From contig NC_052504.1 in NCBI RefSeq assembly GCF_014356525.2, forward strand, positions 66,125,114 through 66,189,113: DNA of 64,000 nt. Reading direction: 5' to 3'. This document shows positions 10,766 through 23,640 of this stretch, one piece after another. The stretch's first letter is position 1. Each line of letters begins with the position of its first letter. The DNA comes from Nilaparvata lugens (Eukaryota; Arthropoda; Insecta; Hemiptera; Delphacidae). The notes beneath the pieces were generated by a model that was given only the letters and a program-made list of their open reading frames with translations, did not search any database and was not told where the DNA came from. The position numbers and the translations under genes were made by a program.

Positions 10766-12713
10766 GAAACTTGTTCTAGTTATTATATAATTATAATTAT
10801 TAATCATATAAATAATGAATAAATTCCTTCCATACTATGGTACACAATCTTCTGTGGTGGAAAATCAACTTGATCACTTTTTATTGAGAATTCATTTATA
10901 AAGTATAGGTTATGTTGAACAGATGTGCATAACTTGCATACAACAGTTTTTAACATGGAAATCAGCTAATCTCAGTAGCAAAGTTGCGTAACTGAAAGAT
11001 ATGCAACTTTGCCATGGTTGTTGAATGATTGTGTCAACCAACTAAATTTTCCCACAGTAAAAGTGCGTATTTAAAATAAACTTACTGTGGCAGAGCCCAG
11101 CTCTTGTACAGTTAGGTGATGTGCCTGACCTTTTTAAAAGATGATAAAGAAGATAATTTTGAATAAAATTTAAAATTTAGAAATAGGCAGACACATCTAG
11201 AAAATACCTGAGTCTATACCTAATTCATGCTGCAGGTGAACTGGCTAGAGTCAAGAAAACTTCAATAATCTTGCCATGCCTGATTTAATAGGTTTATACT
11301 ATAGAATAACACTACAATTTGAAATAATTGAAAAATACAAACAGCTTCAATAAACATTGGCAACTAAAAGCGAACAACAGAAACAACAATTTCATGTTAC
11401 TTTGTTGACATTCTTCATCTGATTTGGGGGCGCATTACTATCCTTCATTTAGATAGCAATACATCACAACACCAAACAATATCAGTCATAAAATAACATA
11501 TTAATTTCAACATGAAATTACTCAAGAAGAAAGCCGTTGAACCCAAATTTCGTTGATAGTAACTCATATAACCATTTCATAATTTTTGAATCCCCACTTT
11601 TGATTGACATTCTCGAATGAACCTTGTTTTCACTACACTGCACTTTCGTTGGTCTGTACGTTGCTTTATCGTCGGGGTTACAGTACCTTGTTTTTTGCGG
11701 TGAACTTTTACCGGTTTGAATTGTTGACTGACGTGACGTCCTCTTACGTCCCTAGCCTGTCATCTGAACGGGTGTCTTGAAGCGGTGTTACATAAAGTTG
11801 CGGAACCAAAGGGTGGTACATGAAGTTGGTTTGGGGACACACATGAACCGCTGTAAATAATGTATTACAGCATTAATTTCTAACTCTTCCTACAATTCAT
11901 CAAAAGCTAAAACAGGAGTTTATTCTGTTATTTATTTAGATTTTATCTTGACGTTCTGATTTCATTCTCAAAATTTAACAGATTGAATTAAAACGAATTT
12001 ACTTGCCAGAGTGTCATTATAACAATGCAACATTTATGAAAACACCCGTAATAAATTAATATAATGCTTTTAGAAAATGAATACTTCATTAATTATGATG
12101 TTAACTTTTATATAAATTGATAGGCCTATAATACTCTTAGAAAAGGAATAATTCAGATTGAAATGATGCTAACTTATATGATATTTTTTGTTTGGTTTTC
12201 GAAATCAAATATAATTTTTCATATAGTAGCTCGGCTAGTATTGTTGGAAACTTGTGTGCTAGCCAACATTTATTTTATTTATTATTTATGAACTATAGGA
12301 CGCAATCCAAGTGTAAACAACGGGCATTCGCCCAAAACTGCTCAGAACCTTAATTTAAAATGAACAGTCCAGAGTTTATGATTTGATTCACCTACAAATA
12401 CAAGTCCAAAAACGAGTATCAACTAGAATTAATTATGAATTTATCACAAAACAAAACAAGACACTTTATAACACAATAAAAGAAAAAATATTGAAAATTT
12501 CACTTTAAGGTAAAAATAATGTTTGCCCTATAAGATTCATCTTGTAGATAGTTTTACCTTTATTAAATAAAATTAGTAGACACATAGAAATATTCAAATT
12601 GTATTAAAATTTGAACATTCATTAATATTAATTTCATGGAAAAGAGAAACTTTCTTCTTCGTCTATCAAGATTTCTATCATAAAAAATTTACTAAATCAT
12701 TCGAAAGCCTTAA
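10766..12713. other. No recognisable gene
   Basis: AT-rich DNA with no open frame of interest and no clear terminal repeats. A somewhat GC-richer patch at 11630-11860, holding a TGACGT core near 11732, may be promoter-proximal DNA of the minus-strand gene to the left, but nothing proves it. Confidence 0.4.
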
Positions 12714-12846
12714 CCCTTAACTTGGCAGACCTACACATATCGTGATGGGATGATTTTTTTTTTCTTTAAATAATCTATTATAGATGTCCTTGATGAGATA
12801 AAACTATTTTTTTGAAAAAAAATCATAAGAAAAAAAGTTATGATAT

Positions 12847-12926
12847 GTATCGTATGTGATACAATGCCAAGTACCTTGTACCTCAACTTATAGTTTGTAT
12901 GTATTACATGTGATACATTACCAAGT
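12847..12926. repeat. Left subterminal repeats of the piggyBac element
   Basis: Two copies of a 25-bp motif close to GTATYACATGTGATACANT followed by CCAAG, at 12847-12871 and 12901-12926. The first 16 bases form an imperfect palindrome (GTATCA..TGTGATAC). Related copies lie in the right subterminal region, so these are candidate transposase-binding sites. Confidence 0.7.
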
Positions 12927-13713
12927 ATGCAGCATCTAAGGTTCTAATGCTTATGTATAATTCTTGATACTCTCTCTACCTGGTCATCAAATTCATAAAC
13001 TTTTTGAAATAGTTATCTTAATTTTTCATGAATATTGTTCTACAATAATCATGATTTTCTTATCAATTCCTTGGGCCTGTTTCATAAAAATTACAAACCA
13101 AATAATTACATTAGTATTCCATAGACAAACATAATAATACCTAATACTAAATACTAGTATTATACCATAGTAACTTGGTTTATGGTTATAATTCTGATAA
13201 TGCAGAGATATTTTTATACTATCTTCTAATAACAAATAATTTTTATATGTGAATTTCCAAAAATTCAAGTTGCAAGCTACGATATACAGGGTATTGGAAA
13301 AATAATATGCAATTAGAAATCAAAATATACTTTAATTGCTAGCATATACTAAGTGGTAATGCTGTGAATTATTTAGTAAAATAGTAATGAAGAAATATAA
13401 AATTATAGACACTTGTAGAATTATTTACTCAGCTTAGAAGTATGTAATCAAAGTCTTATAGTGTTATCTAATCTAATTCTTTTATTTTTCATATTACTGT
13501 GCTCACCTTGCACACTCTCACATTAATTTATTTTGTATCTCCCCCTCTTATTATGCCATTGAAAAATCAAGATACATTTATTGGGTAACAGTCTATAGTG
13601 AACTAAGTGCTAATGATGTAAATACATAGTAATAGTAATGAAAAAAATAAAAATGTTTATAGAATTATTTACATACTAAGTAAGCAAAGCCTTATAATCT
13701 AAAACCTTATAAT

Positions 13714-15871
13714 CTAGTAGTCTACTATTTTAGCACCAAAACCAAGTTGCTGCACCTCATCTGTGAACACATTATTCCTAAATGTATCATCCCCACCATA
13801 TATAATAAAGTCATGTATTATACCAGAGATGCCGGCTCTGACATACAATTTGAATCCCCACTTTGTTGGCTTATTTTTCATGTACTGGCGTCTAGAGCCA
13901 GCATGGGTACCCTTATAGGGGATCATCATTTCATCAATAGAGTTTTTTTTCTCCTGCTCTAATGAAACGCATTTTTGTCTTATGTGCTCTAGTACAGGTC
14001 TAATCTTGTAATAACGATCATCATTCATGTGTTCATTATTAGAAAAATGTAAAAACCTCCTAATACTTTGGTATCGTTTCAATGGCATTATATTGGCTAT
14101 TTTATCAAATCTGAGATTACCTGACCAGTAATCGGTATAGCTGGGCATTTGGACAACCCCCATAAGTAACTCTATGGCCAGAAAATCCATTATATCATAC
14201 TTATTTATACCTAGACATTTACCGGACTCTTGTGTAGAGTATAAATTAGTATTCTCTACTATCAAATCAATAAGAGCATCATCAAAGAAATATTTAAAAT
14301 ATTGATACGGTGTCTCATGTCTCTCAGGATGTGTGAACTCAGGATCAGTAATGGCGGCTTCACCTTCAAAGTGTGTTTTTTTCCACCTGAAATGAACAGT
14401 AAATTTCCCAAATTAATCCAATTTGTTTTATTAGTAAAATTCTCAGAAAAAACAATAATATTATACACATGAACAATAACTTGTATTGCAGAAATATTAT
14501 TGATTGTTCTTTTTATTAGTCAAACAAGGCTGCTTCTACATTACAAGTGACTGGCCAAGTATATAATAGTACAATATTATTGTTTCCACTGCAGTTCAAA
14601 AAAAAAAATATATATATATATATCAACAGCAAAGAAAATAATGTTGAGTGTTGTATTGATAATTCTTTTTTTGTACTCACTTGAATTGTTTTTGAGTCAG
14701 TTTCTTTGCTGTCTTTGGATGAGATATCCTTTTCTGCAAATGTGTCCTTCCCTCCTTGGAAGTCCTTCCAATGGATGATGCACGTGTTGTTCTGGAAGGC
14801 GGAGTCGTGATTCTGGACACTCCAGGTTGTTGTTCGTCTCTATCAACAGATGGTGATGGTTGCTCACTTTTATTACTGGACTGTTGTTCATCTGTGACAA
14901 CAGATAATGGTGATTGTACTGTTGTAGCAGGTGAATTGCAGGATACTCCAGGAAGCGCACTATGCATCATTTCAGCAGTTGGAGATGAGCCTGTACCTGA
15001 TTGATTCACATCGAATGTCCATATCTCCATAGGAGCATCTGAAATGTCTTCAAATATGAGCTGTTCATCAACTGGGTCAAGGATGGTGAGACTACTGTGC
15101 TCTTCTAAATTCTTTTGTGGACCATCAGCCAATGTTGTTTCATCATCAGATGATTCTTCTGCCTCTGAATCAGCAAATGCTTTTGGAACAAGAGACATTA
15201 TATAGTCTACTCTCCTTTCTGGAATCTGGAACAAAAAAAATGGATTTTATTAGGCTAATTTCTATTATAAAACAATATTAATTGAGTCTATTCTATCCAT
15301 ACTGTATCAACAATGTATTGCCATTCATGGAAATTATTATGCAAAATGTCAATACAATAAGACTAAACTAACTAGGATTGGGTGGCTCAGCTCGTAACAG
15401 TGTCTATCTAGAATAAATCATCGTCAGCAACATCTAGAATAAATTATAACATAAATGAACACGTTATGATATTATAATTGAGTGAATTCTAATACAGTTA
15501 TAATTTATTTTGGTTGTAGATTAGTTTTCCTTTAAATATTCAAGCTATATAGAACTGAGCAATGTATTATCAGTGATACATAGCAATAAGAAAGTGATCA
15601 TCTATGAGTCGAGCAGTGTATCAAATGTGATACTATGCTTGAAGGAGTTATGTCTCTCATCACTTGGCAATGTATTACTGGTGATACGATAATTTCAATC
15701 TTCAAAAAATGATACTAAAATCAATTGAAGTTTTTATTTAAACATATGTATACAATCTCTGTCATTTTTAGATCAAATTCTGATCAATTAAACTTGAAAT
15801 AAAACGTGTAACTAATGAAATTTGAAATAATTTACCTTGTCACGCAACACGTTTTTCCGCTTGGCAGACAT
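13714..15871 (-). CDS. piggyBac transposase, three exons, C-terminal third missing
   Basis: Exons 15871-15836, 15225-14681 and 14386-13714 join in frame through GT-AG introns (donors GTAAAT and GTGAGT) to give about 417 aa; full piggyBac transposases are usually 550-600 aa. Start: MSAKRKNVL. Residues 13 to about 190 are acidic, then Ser/Thr/Pro-rich linker. From about 200 comes the transposase domain: RYQSIRRFLHFSNN, then the first catalytic Asp in SIDEMMIPYKG, then KPTKWGFKLYVRA. The frame stops right after GFGAKIVDY, before the segments with the second and third catalytic Asp and the C-terminal Cys-rich domain. I found no exon for these further left. So it is a family member, probably catalytically dead; a repressor or DNA-binding role is possible but unproven. 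Confidence 0.85.
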
Positions 15872-16052
15872 CTTTGTTGACACTGAAGCTTCCAGCAAGC
15901 TCTGTTGTTTATAACAAACACTAACAGATGGCAGCACTATCCCACTGAGTAGAGAAACGTATTACATATGATACTGTGCCAGCTCCCAAATGAAATACCA
16001 TACAGAAAAAAAATAAAAAAAAATATTGAAAGCAATGTAATATATTTGATAC
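15559..16052. repeat. Right subterminal repeats of the piggyBac element
   Basis: Five related motifs at 15559-15579, 15618-15641, 15661-15687, 15959-15982 and 16032-16052, some inverted, with the palindromic GTATCA...TGATAC core and usually an adjacent TGCCAAG-like box that resembles the TIR sequence CTTGGCA. The outermost one runs into the TIR. Copies at 15618-15687 flank the first intron. Confidence 0.65.
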
Positions 16053-16068
16053 GTTGTCAAGTTAAGGG

Positions 16069-18690
16069 TAATGACATAAGAAAACAGAGTCTGAAAAATA
16101 TAAATTATAAAATGTCATAAACTCAATATGAACATAATCTTAAAAATTTCATTCCAATTTAAAGGCTATCTTCCTGACTTTCAGCAATACTCTACGATAA
16201 TATATTTCCAGAAACAATAACTCAAATGTAATGTAACTGAAAACTTTCTATACTTCTTTAGAAAAAAAAATTATAATTATCTTCCATCATTAATAAAATC
16301 AAAAGGATTATTCTCAATCAATATTATTAACTTGAAAAATAACAGGCTTTGTTAATACAATACTCTTATGGAAGTTTCAATCAATTAAATTCCCTAAATT
16401 ATATTTTAACCTTATTTTACGTACCTTAGCGGTTATTTGAAGAAACAATTATTTGTACATGATGAAGAAACACAATTAAACCTTTCAGGACATGGCACTA
16501 CTAGAAAATTTAAACTTTAATAAAAATAAAACTAGCTCCCACATTAACTAATGATATAAACTTGCCCAAAAACGGCGAAACATAATGACTACATCTTTAC
16601 TCTTGTAGTGCTCCTAGCAAAGTGTCCTCTGAAACGTAATCTGGTCTCGTGGCTGGGGAATCACCCCACTACTGTATTTAGAAACAGGTCTCCTATTGGG
16701 CGAAGGGAATCAATTTGACCAATCGTCGCGTGGCTTCTAGAGCCTTTGGACCAAATAGTAACTGCAAAATCGGTAGTTTGTTATAATTTCATTGCTTGCT
16801 GTTATCCAGCTTATCGCACTCCATGTTGCGACAGGAAGGCTACGTTTTAGAGATAATTCCATTATATACATTCCTCAACGACTCGGAGCCACAATTTTTA
16901 AATATTGTAACATATTGTAATTCGGATGGATAAATAAGAAGCGTAGCTGAAAATTTATAGGTCTAAGTGAAGTAATTGGCTAATATCGCCAAAGAGATAA
17001 CATAAAGATTAGATAATATCAGATTGTCCTGGCTAAACTGTACAACAGCCTAAGAGGAATTGAAATAATTTTTTGCTAATATATAATATTATATAAAATA
17101 TTGAAGGTTGAGGTTGGGCATAAACATTTAGTGATCGGCGACCTAACGATCGACCGAGCCATGCAACGTAGAATCTGACCAAACACCTTGGCAGAAATTT
17201 ATTGTGGCAAAACAGTATGCAATTTGAGGAACTAAAGGTCTCACGTGGCTAATTATTATGATGCATGAAACAAATAATAACATATAAAAAATTAACTAGC
17301 ATGTAGAGATCATATTTAAAAAACCCAATAAAAATAATTAAATGTATCAAGGAAATAGGAGGTTACCAGGCGCATGAATACTGTAACAATTTGCATGCAC
17401 CAATCATATAATGGCAATTGATAGGCGGCAATAGTGAGCCGATTCAAAAATATTTGTATATATTTCTACAAATAAATAGAATTTGTATAAAATAGTTGTA
17501 TAATCTATGTTTTGGATATGGCCCGAAGGCAAAGAAATTATTAAATATATGACATAAGTAATAATTTAATATTTTAGTACGGTCTATTTGAACCTTGAAT
17601 GGCGGAGGACTAAGATATTCAAATTTTATGTAAATTTAGAAATCGGAAATGAGAATTGTAAAATTGAGAAAGGAGAACCAACACTTGCCTGCCAAATGCC
17701 ACCATGAGAGGTAACTAAAAATTATAGAGTGTAATACCTTGCTGTATCTTGTAATAATTTAAAGTTAAATTGAATTACTAAATTTCTTATAAGACTTTGT
17801 GATGCTCTTATAAAGCAAAAGTCATTTTTTTTTTTTAAATAATTTTGTAACCCCTTGGAAGAGACGACTCCGGCTACAATAGTCCAGGACCACCAGGAGT
17901 TGGATCAACATCAGCAGCTCATAAGAAAATTTCGACACGTGAGTGAGAAATATTGAAATAGTGATAGGGCGCCCTCAGTGCTTCGAAAATAAAATAAGAA
18001 TCAAAGCTAACTCGTTGAAAGGGTTTCTAATAAATTAAGAATTTGGTAAAAAATACTTGCGCAAGTAAATGTAGTATTAAAGGTATTTTATTAGAAAAAT
18101 AATGAATAAAACCACATATCAGAAGTTCTATAAATCAAAGAAGTATAAAATCTAGGCTGTTAATACATATTCATATGATCTTTAATTTCTGCAATATAAT
18201 TTGCAATAGTTTGTTGTAGCTCTGATTCACTAGATGAATTGCTCTATTTATTCCGTCAGGTGCCGAATCTTGCACCCTGAGATAAAATATATATTCATTA
18301 CAAAGAAATCTATTAGGTAACATTGAATTTAATATATATATTTGGATTATTGGTTGTCAATTTATCAAGCTGATTTTAAGAAATCTATTTTTAATGGAAT
18401 TGTCCAAGTCGACAAGTATTAGCAAGCTGATATCGCAGCTACATGCAAATAGATGCATATGATCATAAAATAAAAGCACATGGTAACGTTTCGTGCTGTA
18501 GAATTTAGAGAATAGTATTTAGCCTGTGATATTTTATTGATTTCGATTATTGTTCTATTTTTTATATTATATATTTTTTATCGCTGTATATATTTTTTGC
18601 TCTGATTTCTTTTTTGCAATATTTGTTAATATATGTATCAAATTGTTTATGGTGTGCGATTTATTTTAATTCCTCAATACTATAGGATAA
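16069..18690. other. No recognisable gene
   Basis: AT-rich, with scattered short ORFs and no domain, TIR or splice pattern I can support. The more GC-rich patches at 16600-16760 and 17110-17190 show no coding signal. Confidence 0.45.
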
Positions 18691-18693
18691 GTA

Positions 18694-18719
18694 TTTTATA
18701 TATATATATATATATTATA

Positions 18720-18753
<34 letters not shown>

Positions 18754-18756
18754 TTT
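18694..18756. repeat. (TA)n microsatellite followed by poly(T)
   Basis: About 40 bp of alternating TA then about 20 T. An 87-codon open frame right after it (18755-19018, plus strand) has no recognisable domain and is not called as a gene. Confidence 0.9.
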
Positions 18757-19141
18757 GTTTAATGAATTATCAGAATTATTGTGGAAGCTCATATCTGGGC
18801 CTATAAAGATTTTTATGAGACTGTATCCTATTAAAAACCACGACCTAATTTTTATAATTATTAAAATATTTCATGCTCTACCGACTGATGCCAAGCAGGA
18901 GGCTAATCGTTATTTAAATATAAAAAATAACGTGACAATATCTATCATGGGACACTCGAAGTCATGGCCGTTCATAATAGAGAGAGAGAAAATAATTTAT
19001 TTCGCTAACTCACAATAATGGCTCTAGTCTATTGCGTATTAAATTTACTATTATAACTTGGGAAAAGGCCTGAATTAAAAATAGTGCTCGGCACAGTGAA
19101 AAAACAAACAGCTGTATCTAGGTAAAGAGATACACTTATGT

Positions 19142-19272
19142 AAATTTCGTCAATTTTGACTTAAGTGCTTAAACTATTCTTGTATCATCAACGCATGTTG
19201 TGGTAAAGTTCCACAACATGCTTTGATGATACAAGAATAGTTTAAGCACTTAAGTCAAAATTGACGAAATTT
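19142..19272. repeat. 131-bp near-perfect hairpin
   Basis: Two arms of about 62 bp match with one mismatch (CAACGC against GCTTTG near the tip) around a 7-base loop at about 19204-19210. The outer edges read AAATTTCGTC and GACGAAATTT. It ends eight bases before the pogo/Tigger MITE. It could be a palindromic MITE remnant or a small-RNA hairpin. Confidence 0.85.
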
Positions 19273-19279
19273 TCATATA

Positions 19280-19685
19280 CAGTAGCCTCTCTCTTATCCG
19301 GACTCATCGGGACTGAGGCCAGTCCGGATAACGTTTTTTCCGGTTAAACCGACGTTCCCTAAAAGTCGTTAAATTGGTACGCATATTTTGTAGTTTATAA
19401 GCCAATAATGACTTTTACGTAAAAATAATAAAACTAGACGCTTTATTATGATATCTGTGAACACAAAACACAAGAAAATAGTTAGTTGCTAAGCCTTTTT
19501 ACATTTGAAATATTTAAAACCAAACAGCCATTATGATTCGTGGCAGGTGCAGAAGTACTGTACAGTCCGGTTGAACCGATGTGCTGATGATTATTTTCTG
19601 GTTAAAGAGATGTCACTTCCGTGGAGTGTAGTCCGGTTAAACCGATGTCCGGTTAAAAGGTGTCCGGTTAAGAGAGAGGCTACTG
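19280..19685. mobile_element. pogo/Tigger-type MITE with TA target duplication
   Basis: Left TIR CAGTAGCCTCTCTCTTATCC; right TIR read inward CAGTAGCCTCTCTCTTAACC. Both sides are flanked by TA (19278-19279 and 19686-19687). Length 406 bp with no transposase. Internal CCGGTTAA repeats resemble Tigger-type ends. Mobilisation would need a pogo-group transposase elsewhere. Confidence 0.9.
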
Positions 19686-19950
19686 TACGCAACTTTACCA
19701 TTGGAACAACGTTATGACATGAATTTACCATAAAATCTTTTTCATATGACAATACAATACTGACAATAGAATGACTGACACTTTTCAATTACTGACATTA
19801 CTGAAAAATCGTTTTCACAAGACACTATCAATCTGACAAAACATTTCTCATAATAAGTCATTGTTTCATAAAATCATGTAAATCAATAAATAAGTAAATA
19901 AATGAATAATAATAATAATAAAGTCTCAATAACAATATAAGTGGATGCAT

Positions 19951-19996
19951 GGAGAAAAATCTGGTATGGCGCACTCACACAACTTTCCTTGCTGTT
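19951..19996 (-). repeat. Dispersed repeat scrap, related to repeat B
   Basis: On the minus strand it contains AGTTGTGTGAGTGCGCCA then ACCAGATTTTTC, almost the same as segments at 55065-55100 and 62367-62405. A shorter relative lies near 48230. Confidence 0.6.
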
Positions 19997-20229
19997 ATGA
20001 TATAATTCAAAATTGAAGAAATCAATCCTGTTATCTCTTCCAGTAAATGATTTGATAGAATCATCAGTTGCCTCTTTCATGAACTTTGCATTTGAATGAT
20101 CACATTTTCTCGAATTTCGAGCTTATTTTCAATCATGTGGAATTGTTACTGGACATTAATTGTAGAGATTCTCATGCTCAATCTTTTCCACTTGAAATTT
20201 TTCGTTCAAATAGTATCTGAAGACTGATA

Positions 20230-21930
20230 ATTGGAAATCTAAAATTAAACTTTGCATAGATGGGCCAAATCGTCTGAATATTTCAGCTTCCAAACCTTTT
20301 TAAGGTTTTCATAGATTCAGTTGTCTTGAAGTTTATCAGGTGTTTGGTGAGGCAATTCACTATAGAGATAAACTTGGAGATTGTAACAGATTGGAGATTC
20401 CCCACCAGATTCAATTTGTAGCAAATTCAAATGGTTCCAGGAGTTTTTCAAGGTGCCGAATTTCAGTAATTTCTTTTGCTGTAGGCATATCAGGGCTGGT
20501 GTTGTCTGTTTTCAATATCTGACTTATAACAGGTAAGAGTTCCAAAAATCCTTGTACCATATAAAAAGTAAAATTCCAGCAGGTCTTAAAATAAAGAACA
20601 ACTCTCTTCATTTGACCATCAGATATGTTTGTGTCCAACTGAATTTTTCTAAGCTTATCAGAACTATTTACATCATTTTTAATGAACAACTTCTTGAACT
20701 CCAGAAATTGTACCTTTAATACAAGGCAAGGATAAGGCTGCATTTGTTACCAAGTTCAATGTGTGATCAAAGCTAGGGATCTGCTTGTTAGGAACTACTA
20801 TTTAGCTGCTGCTACAATATTTGCTTCATTGAAAGTCTGTGAAAACTTTCTCTATGTCTTGGCTCAGATACTCATCTGTATGTTTTGAGTCCAATTCCTT
20901 GCATGATAAATAAACTGAAACAATAGAAGTCCCCTCTAAAAATTGTGCAGTTATACCTAAATATAACTTTTCGGCCATTGTCTTTGTCCATACATCAGAA
21001 GAAAGGCAAATATGTTCAGCTTTTCTCAGCCTATCTGTCATTATTGTTGAGATAGCTTGATACTCCATCAAAAGTTTCTGTTGACTCATTGACTGAGGGA
21101 ACCTTGAATGTAGGGGCCAATAAGCCAGCTCAAAGCCTTTGAAAACGTGTTGGAAGATGGAGGCTATGTTGGGCAAAGCAATGCCACTTAGAACAATGTA
21201 AGTCAAATGTGAGGCAGCTGGACTTGAGTCAGATGACTGTAACCTGACATACGGGCTTTCTGACAGTATGTTTTGGTCTATCACATTTATTGTCAGAGTA
21301 TCTTATATTGAAATAATATTCAACTTGTTTATTTGACTCCCAAATGCAACAAAAAATTATGAACAGATTTTGCTATCTTCAGAACCACATTGATTAGACA
21401 TACAATCTTTTGACACTTGATTAGTGCTAAAAATTGGGAATCTTAACTCAGAATTGGCAAATTTGTAGTTACGGTTCTTTGAAACTTAGCCCTTGATCGA
21501 GAGTTTAGAGTCAAAGAATTGTACCTACAAAATTGGCATTTTTCAGGAATCGAGAAAGTATGGATCCCACTCACAAAAACAAGTTGATATTACTCTAATC
21601 AGTCATATCAAGCAAATAACTTGTAGTATCTCTCTAATTATTTGTTAGAAAATGATAACTATGTTGTGGCATCTGGTGCGAGAGGGCCGTGTTTGAGATG
21701 TGTCTGACCAAACAGTTGGGTTAGGCTCATCATTACCAAAATAAAGATTGCTACCAGTAATAGTTCTAGTTCGAACTGTTTGATTATCCAAAGAGGGTTC
21801 AATATTTGCAGGGATGATATGTTCTTCTTCCAGTTTTTCACCAAAACGTTCATCAGATGCACTTTTTTTCACATTGCTAGTGTTGGAAATGTCATCACCA
21901 AGTTCACTTGAAGCATCATCCAACACACTT
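20230..21930 (-). pseudogene. hAT transposase, BED-zinc-finger type, decayed
   Basis: Fragments in order on the minus strand. 21645-21926 is an acidic linker-like ORF with VWSDTSQ. 20826-21284 has the conserved hAT core HICLSSDVWTKTMAEKLYLG, with the first catalytic Asp. 20411-20743 contains EITEIRHLEKLLEPFEFATN, the usual block downstream. The frames are interrupted between blocks and the dimerisation domain is not seen. The live enzyme would cut and paste DNA with 8-bp target duplications. Terminal repeats were not located. Confidence 0.75.
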
Positions 21931-22036
21931 TACAACATATTCCTGATTCGTTCCTGTTCTTGTCTGCAATCCATTGCTCTCTAACCACAATTCAATCAAA
22001 ACTTCCAAGAACACTTTTTGTGAATAAAAGACAATA

Positions 22037-23640
22037 CAGTCAGTCCTCCCTATAAACTTCCCTCAGACCACCACCAATGGTTTCTGAGAAAAATGGTCGT
22101 TTTGGGAGGTGGTCTTTTTATAGAGTTCTACATAACTCTATATGATTTGTGATTCTGTCCACGAATAAATAAATAACCAAATTTGAAATTGAGACTCCCC
22201 AGAAAGAAGCTTATAATTTGAAATTTGCTCTGCAAATAAGTACACTACAGTGCAAAACATTTCAGCAGGGATAGTCTGCTTCATTTTTGCAATTAGTCAG
22301 TTTTTACATTTCATTACATTCAACACAATAAACAACACTTTAACACTTCTAGTGATATTTCATTTTTACAGTTAGTCGGTTTTTACATTTACTGTAATTA
22401 CATCATACACAATAAACAACACTCCTATCGATAATTCAAAAAATATTCACGTAACTGATGTAAATGTTAATTTTGAGAAAAAAGTTGGTAATTTTTGCTT
22501 GATGTAACTTACAGCCAGTCTTTTCTTCAATATAGCATTTTCCAGTCTGCACTCAGCTTTCTCAAATAAATCAAGCAATACTCCATCGTTCAATTCAGTT
22601 GCCAACTTCTTCAAGCCACAAATAATTTTGAAGCTATTGTAGATGGGAACCAGTGGAATATCGTTACCTGCTACAGAATCCACGTCGTCGTTCTCTTCAT
22701 TATCAGTGTCACCATTTTCCGTTGGTTCATTTACCAATTGAATCAAATTTTCTTCCCAGTTATAGTCCTGGTCATCATTGATTGGAATATCAACATCATC
22801 TGTTAATTAAGTTTGTAGTGTTAATGTTGATGTTGTGGAACTTTTCCATAATTGAATAGACTTAGAACGTTGTCAAAAATCCACTTTAATCAAATAAAAA
22901 TTAATATTTTTTACATGGGCATGCTCTCGTGTGTGCTCACACATCATCAGCTGTAAGTTACAGTAAAGTTACAGGAAGTAGAAAGATTCCAACTTAACAA
23001 AAACAAAAGCAAGAGTTACTTGATCATTCTGACTAATTATCATTCCTATTTTTGATTCATATTTTAATTTTAATTCTAATTTATATTCTTAATTCTAACA
23101 AAATTATTAGAAATTATATGATTTCGGCCTACTTTTTATGAAAAACTTTTTACTTATTATAAAACTAACAAAAAGAAAAGCAAGAGCCACTTGATCATTG
23201 TAATTGATTGTTAATTCTAATTTTCTTAATTCCAACAAATTATTTGAAATTACATGAATATTTCATATGAAAAGAAATTATAATAAAAATAAATAGGTGT
23301 AAGGCAGTAAAATAAACATATCTTATAGGAATCTTTCTACTTGCTGTAACTTTACTGTAACTTACAGCTGATGATGTGTGAGCACACACGAAATCATGCT
23401 CCTCTAAAAAATATTAATTTTTAATTTTTATTTAATTAAAGTGGATTTTTGACAACGTTCTAAGTCTATTCAATCATCTGTTAAGACATTGACAGCAATT
23501 TCCCGACCAAGGTGTCTCAAGTCTTCTATTTCTTCAGCAAAATCCTCGTTCACAGGTTCGATTGGAGTAGAGTTTTCATTACACTTATTGAAACATTTTG
23601 AAATCGTACTCTCCCGCACGTCGACTCCCAAGATGTTCTA
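22037..23640 (-). pseudogene. pogo/Tigger transposase C-terminal part, split by an insertion
   Basis: Acidic C-terminal tail typical of Tigger/CENP-B-like transposases: EEIEDLRHLGREI near 23500-23560 and then, after an inserted element, VPIYNSFKIICGLKKLA at 22600-22670 and AECRLENAILKKRL. The two halves meet at a duplicated target, and the reading frame is continuous if the insertion is removed. A probable element end lies at 22037 (TA then CAGTCAGTCCTCCC), the CAGT start seen in pogo elements. The catalytic DDE part is not visible to the right. Confidence 0.65.
22807..23484. mobile_element. Fold-back MITE inserted in the Tigger fragment
   Basis: Inverted arms of about 140 bp, 22851-22990 and 23330-23474, flank an AT-rich centre holding two similar direct blocks (about 23000-23125 and 23165-23260). 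The 12-mer ATCATCTGTTAA is present on both sides (22795-22806 and 23473-23484) and is probably the target duplication or part of it. About 44 bp on the left lie outside the inverted arm. No coding sequence. Confidence 0.75.

Larger units (their letters stand above)
12714..16068 (-). mobile_element. piggyBac-type DNA transposon with both ends
   Basis: The left end at 12714 reads CCCTTAACTTGGCA, and the right end read inward from 16068 gives CCCTTAACTTGACA: terminal inverted repeats starting with CCC as in piggyBac elements. The left flank is TTAA (12710-12713), the piggyBac target; the right flank is TAAT, so one copy of the target site appears mutated. The element is 3355 bp and contains the transposase gene plus repeated subterminal motifs at both sides. 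The truncated transposase means it could move only with help from another copy. Confidence 0.85.
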
